Shown: piece by piece, positions 61,514 through 64,000 of the stretch
Numbering within the stretch: position 1 is the first letter of the stretch
How the letters are laid out: each line of letters begins with the position of its first letter
NCBI RefSeq assembly: GCF_008017835.1
Contig: NZ_VRLT01000028.1
Coordinates: forward strand, 143,605-207,604
Length of the DNA: 64,000 bases
Origin: Mesonia sp. HuA40
Lineage (GTDB): Bacteria; Bacteroidota; Bacteroidia; Flavobacteriales; Flavobacteriaceae
Reading direction: 5' to 3'
Position numbers and translations under genes: made by a program
Notes under the pieces: generated by a model
Database searches by the model: none
Told to the model about the DNA's origin: nothing
What the model saw: only the letters and a program-made list of their open reading frames with translations

Positions 61514-61907
61514 GATGATTCGTATTTGATTTATATAAACTTATGCCTAGGAATAATTATAGATGATTTTGTGAAACTTATTCGACTTAAGCCTAATGGC
61601 AATATTGCATCCGCTATTAAGCGAAAACTATTAAAGGGTTATAATTACAATTTAGATTTAAATTTTATCAACCAGCGCTTGGCCAGGGGATATCGGAATT
61701 AAATCGTCTATAAGACAACTTGTTAAAATATACCTGCCTTATTTACAATCGTAAAAACAACCGCTTTATAAGCTGAAAATTTTCCTATACATTATTCAAA
61801 AGCCTTTTACTTATTTGCATTTTTCCCGCCTTTAGGCGAATAGTATTTTCGCCTATTGCTATTGACTAAACTTTACGGAAAAACGGATTTAAATAATTGG
61901 AAAAATT
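61514..61907. other. gene-free stretch between SoxB-like gene and a small leftward gene
   Basis: AT-rich. A 50-codon open stretch at about 61555..61702 (contains 'SAIKRKLLKGYNYNLDLNF') has no start codon or known motif and is treated as chance or decay. No copy of the TTGTAAC-N4-GTTACAA palindrome is seen before the SoxB-like start. Confidence 0.4.
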
Positions 61908-62270
61908 TTATGCCCAGCGGGGAGGCGGAGAATCGTTTTCTAAGTAACGATAAAGTAAATCTGTGGGAAAGTAATTACCCAGGGCGGCAATGGGTTCTAA
62001 AATATTTGTTTCCCAGGTGAAGAGATCAAATTGAAATGGGGAAGTACAAATACTGCTTAGCCCAACCTCTTGCATAGCATTTTTGTTTACCGACAAATAA
62101 GTTGCATCTTCGCTAGTTTTATTGGCTGCCCTTTCTTTTGCACAAAAAGTTTTCACCAGCTTAAACTCATTACCATTAAGTAATGTGTTTAATCCATTTG
62201 CATCTATGGCCATAAATTTTACCACAAACACAAGGTTCAATAAAATGGATACGATTGCTTTACTTTTCAT
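61908..62270 (-). CDS. small protein of the sulfur cluster, unknown function
   Basis: A 120-residue protein with one N-terminal hydrophobic segment ('AIVSILLNLVFVVKFMAIDA', not a clean signal peptide), two cysteines ('KTFCAKER' and 'LSSICTSPFQFDLF') and a C-terminal PPPRWA tail. I do not recognise it. It is preceded by promoter 4, a perfect copy of the cluster promoter, with the -7 box only 8 bp before the start codon, so its message should be leaderless or nearly so. Shared control links it to sulfur oxidation. Confidence 0.65.
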   Translation of the reverse strand: MKSKAIVSILLNLVFVVKFMAIDANGLNTLLNGNEFKLVKTFCAKERAANKTSEDATYLSVNKNAMQEVGLSSICTSPFQFDLFTWETNILEPIAALGNYFPTDLLYRYLENDSPPPRWA

Positions 62271-62278
62271 GATGCTAG

Positions 62279-62324
62279 CAAATGTAGCATATTTTATGCA
62301 GACGCTTTGTAACTTATGTTACCC
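62279..62324 (-). promoter_or_regulatory. sulfur-cluster promoter 4 (minus strand)
   Basis: TTGTAAC-TTAT-GTTACCC on the plus strand (62307..62324), 20 bp to the minus-strand box TACATTTG (62286..62279), a perfect TAnnTTTG. Same spacing as the other three. Confidence 0.75.
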
Positions 62325-62491
62325 AACTTAAAAAAAGCGAATAGCATAATACACTATCTTTCATGCTCTCCTTACCGATTAAAAAACAAAAAACTACATA
62401 GCATTTCTTATTGCTTTGCCCAAAATTTGGGTTTATAGTTCTATTCCAATCCGTTTTAAACTTGAAAATTCTTAAAATTAAATTTTGACTA

Positions 62492-62537
62492 TTGTAACTC
62501 TAGTTACTTACAAATCCAATTAAAAATACCATGTTTG
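62492..62537 (+). promoter_or_regulatory. sulfur-cluster promoter 3
   Basis: TTGTAAC-TCTA-GTTACTT (62492..62509), 20 bp, then CATGTTTG (62530..62537), one mismatch to TAnnTTTG. Drives the YeeE/YedE pair, whose start codon is 15 bp after the box. Confidence 0.75.
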
Positions 62538-62552
62538 TCAAAAAATTGAAAA

Positions 62553-63110
62553 ATGGATTTAATTTATGAACCTTGGCCTTGGTATGTAGCCGGGCCTTTG
62601 ATTGCCTTAGTGATGTTTTTGTTATTATTCCTCGGTAAAAAATTTGGAATGTCGTCTAACCTACGTACTGCTTGTACCATAGCTGGTGCAGATAAAGCAG
62701 CAGACTTTTTTAAATTTGACTGGAAAGCTGAGCGATGGAATTTAATGCTGGTACTGGGTGCTGCAATTGGTGGTTTTATTGCTTCTAATTACTTGAGTGA
62801 TGGTAAAGTTGAAATAAACCCAGCGGTTGCTGAACAACTTGCTGAGGACTATCAGATAAATAGTGCGGGCGAAGCCTACTTGCCAACCGAAATCTTTGCG
62901 GCTGAAAACCTAAGCGACCCATCGAATATTATTATACTGCTTTTAGGCGGCTTGCTAGTTGGTTTTGGTGCGCGGTATGCAGGGGGTTGCACCTCTGGTC
63001 ATTCTATTTCGGGGATGAGTAACCTTCAATTACCGTCACTTATCGCCACTATAGGTTTCTTTATTGGCGGCCTAATAATGGTACATTTATTATTTCCTTT
63101 AATCTTTTAA
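62553..63110 (+). CDS. YeeE/YedE family half-transporter (thiosulfate-type)
   Basis: A 185-residue membrane protein with about four helices. The substrate-path motif 'LLVGFGARYAGGCTSGHSISGMS' (GGC-T-SGH) is that of the TsuA/YeeE thiosulfate permeases, with another Cys in 'LRTACTIAGADKAADFF'. Full-length TsuA is about 350 residues; here the transporter is split into two genes. The second half starts 3 bp after this one. Imports or exports thiosulfate or a related sulfur anion. Confidence 0.88.
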   Translation: MDLIYEPWPWYVAGPLIALVMFLLLFLGKKFGMSSNLRTACTIAGADKAADFFKFDWKAERWNLMLVLGAAIGGFIASNYLSDGKVEINPAVAEQLAEDYQINSAGEAYLPTEIFAAENLSDPSNIIILLLGGLLVGFGARYAGGCTSGHSISGMSNLQLPSLIATIGFFIGGLIMVHLLFPLIF

Positions 63111-63113
63111 GCT

Positions 63114-63527
63114 ATGCGTTACTTTATATATTTATTAGTTGGTGTTTTCTTTGGTATTTTAATGTTTAAATCGGAGGCTGCCTCTTGGTTTCGTATTTAT
63201 GAAATGTTTCAATTTGGCAGTTTTCATATGTATGGCATTATGGGTTCTGCTCTATTTATTGGGGTGATTGGTGTTCAAATTATCAAACGCAAAAACCTCA
63301 AACCTTTGGGAGGTGGCGAGATGAGGTTGAAACCAAAAAATAAAGGTGTTGCCCGTTATTTAATAGGAGGTACATTATTTGGTTTAGGTTGGGCGCTCGC
63401 TGGGGCTTGTCCGGGACCTATGTATGTATTGGCCGGAAGCGGTTATTTTTCTATTTTGATTGTACTCCTAGGGGCAATCGCTGGTACTTTTCTGTATGGC
63501 TTACTTAAAAACAAGTTACCGCACTAA
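63114..63527 (+). CDS. YeeE/YedE family half-transporter, second subunit
   Basis: A 137-residue protein with about four helices and the second family motif 'IGGTLFGLGWALAGACPGPMYVL' (GACPGP). It complements the preceding half to give the two-repeat fold of YeeE-type channels, and the 3-bp gap guarantees co-expression. In other Bacteroidota this pair stands next to MBL-fold, rhodanese and TauE genes, as it does here. Confidence 0.88.
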   Translation: MRYFIYLLVGVFFGILMFKSEAASWFRIYEMFQFGSFHMYGIMGSALFIGVIGVQIIKRKNLKPLGGGEMRLKPKNKGVARYLIGGTLFGLGWALAGACPGPMYVLAGSGYFSILIVLLGAIAGTFLYGLLKNKLPH

Positions 63528-63550
63528 TAGGCCTACCTATTGGATTTAAC

Positions 63551-63592
63551 AACAAGCAGCTGGTTTAAATTATAATCGAGCTGCTTGTTTTA
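63551..63592 (+). terminator. terminator after the YeeE/YedE pair
   Basis: Perfect 11-bp stem AACAAGCAGCT / AGCTGCTTGTT (63551..63561 and 63579..63589) followed by TTATTT. Confidence 0.8.
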
Positions 63593-64000
63593 TTTAACTT
63601 TATAAGATAAAAGGCTTTGTTTACGCGGTTTTTACGGATTGGTTTGACTATAAAAATATAGGAATGAGGTAAGATAATTAAGATTTTTATAGTACTAAAT
63701 TTAAATCTAATAGCAGAGGTAAGAACTAGCATAGTAGGGTTGCCTTGCACATGTGCATGGTTATTGACAAGGGTTGATTAAGCAAGGTAAAGCAGTTTGT
63801 ACTAATTTTTTGATTGATAATTATGAAATTAAATTATTTTACTACTCTTATATTAATTATTAAAAAGTATCTTTATCCGGAAATATTAACCTATAAAAGT
63901 GTATATTTGACTCGATATAACCAGTTGGCAAAAATACCTCGGAATGAAAAGCAAAGCGGAAAAATAATGAATCTGACTGCTTGAAAAGATGAAGTAAAAA
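63593..64000. other. gene-free right end of the window with leader-like repeat copy E
   Basis: No coding frame. 63871..63928 aligns with the end of leader copies A-C: CTTTATCC, an A-rich patch, GTATATTTG (63902..63909), GATATAA and CAGTTGG in place of GAGTTGT. It may open another accessory array beyond the window. Confidence 0.5.

Noticed and set aside
61555..61702. Open stretch of about 50 codons with protein-like look
   Set aside because: No start codon and no known motif; a stretch this long is not rare in AT-rich DNA with few stops in one frame.

Overview
The window is an AT-rich chromosomal segment from a member of the Bacteroidota, most likely Flavobacteriaceae. The evidence is type IX secretion C-terminal sorting domains (ends of 6128..9391 and 44507..46591), a SusC/FecR/FecI locus, promoters with the TAnnTTTG -7 box, and the flavobacterial cluster of arginine decarboxylase, agmatinase and a deoxyhypusine-synthase-like gene. 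There are no rRNA genes, CRISPR arrays, intact transposases, phage genes or tyrosine recombinases in the window. One tRNA (Leu, anticodon CAA) is present.

Layout. 1-15.1 kb is core genome: polyamine operon (-), tRNA-Leu, prs, rplY, pth, a secreted metalloprotease, ribF with an overlapping HTTM membrane protein, serS, a histone-deacetylase-like gene, a CBS-domain gene and ssb. 15.5-36.9 kb is an accessory region of short gene blocks: a helicase-methyltransferase restriction system, higBA, Fic, exported proteins, a Bor-like lipoprotein, a CrtO-like acyltransferase, a dead toxin-antitoxin pair, a Dcm plus restriction enzyme pair, a PoNe/PoNi-type toxin-immunity pair and an OLD-like ATPase. Most blocks are separated by 100-190 bp imperfect palindromes. 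Several groups are preceded by a diverged leader repeat that ends in TATATTTG and GAGTTGT. Together these look like integron-type gene cassette arrays, but no integrase is visible here.

36.9-53.8 kb is core or lineage-specific: an omega-amidase-like hydrolase, an Ig-like lipoprotein, a TPR-CHAT protein next to its own sigma factor and TPR/anti-sigma-like gene, a run of exported beta-helix and lipoprotein genes, and a FecI/FecR/SusC locus. The SusC gene in that locus is fused in frame to the C-terminal domain of a calcineurin-like phosphoesterase, so both catalytic/transport halves are missing. 53-56.1 kb holds a 22-bp-period TTGTACAA array, a DUF4625-like pseudogene, an N-acetylmuramoyl-alanine amidase, and a dead REP-type transposase with its 25-bp GC-rich repeats.

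56.1-63.6 kb is a sulfur-compound cluster: TauE/SafE exporter, DsrE-like protein, metallo-beta-lactamase/rhodanese protein, TlpA-like thioredoxin, SoxB-like phosphoesterase, and two YeeE/YedE half-transporters. Four transcription units here share one promoter design: palindrome TTGTAAC-N4-GTTACAA placed 20 bp before a TAnnTTTG box. This suggests one Crp/Fnr-type regulon. The main uncertainties are exact start codons, whether two homopolymer frameshifts are real or sequencing errors, and the mobility of the cassette-like elements, which is inferred from sequence layout only.
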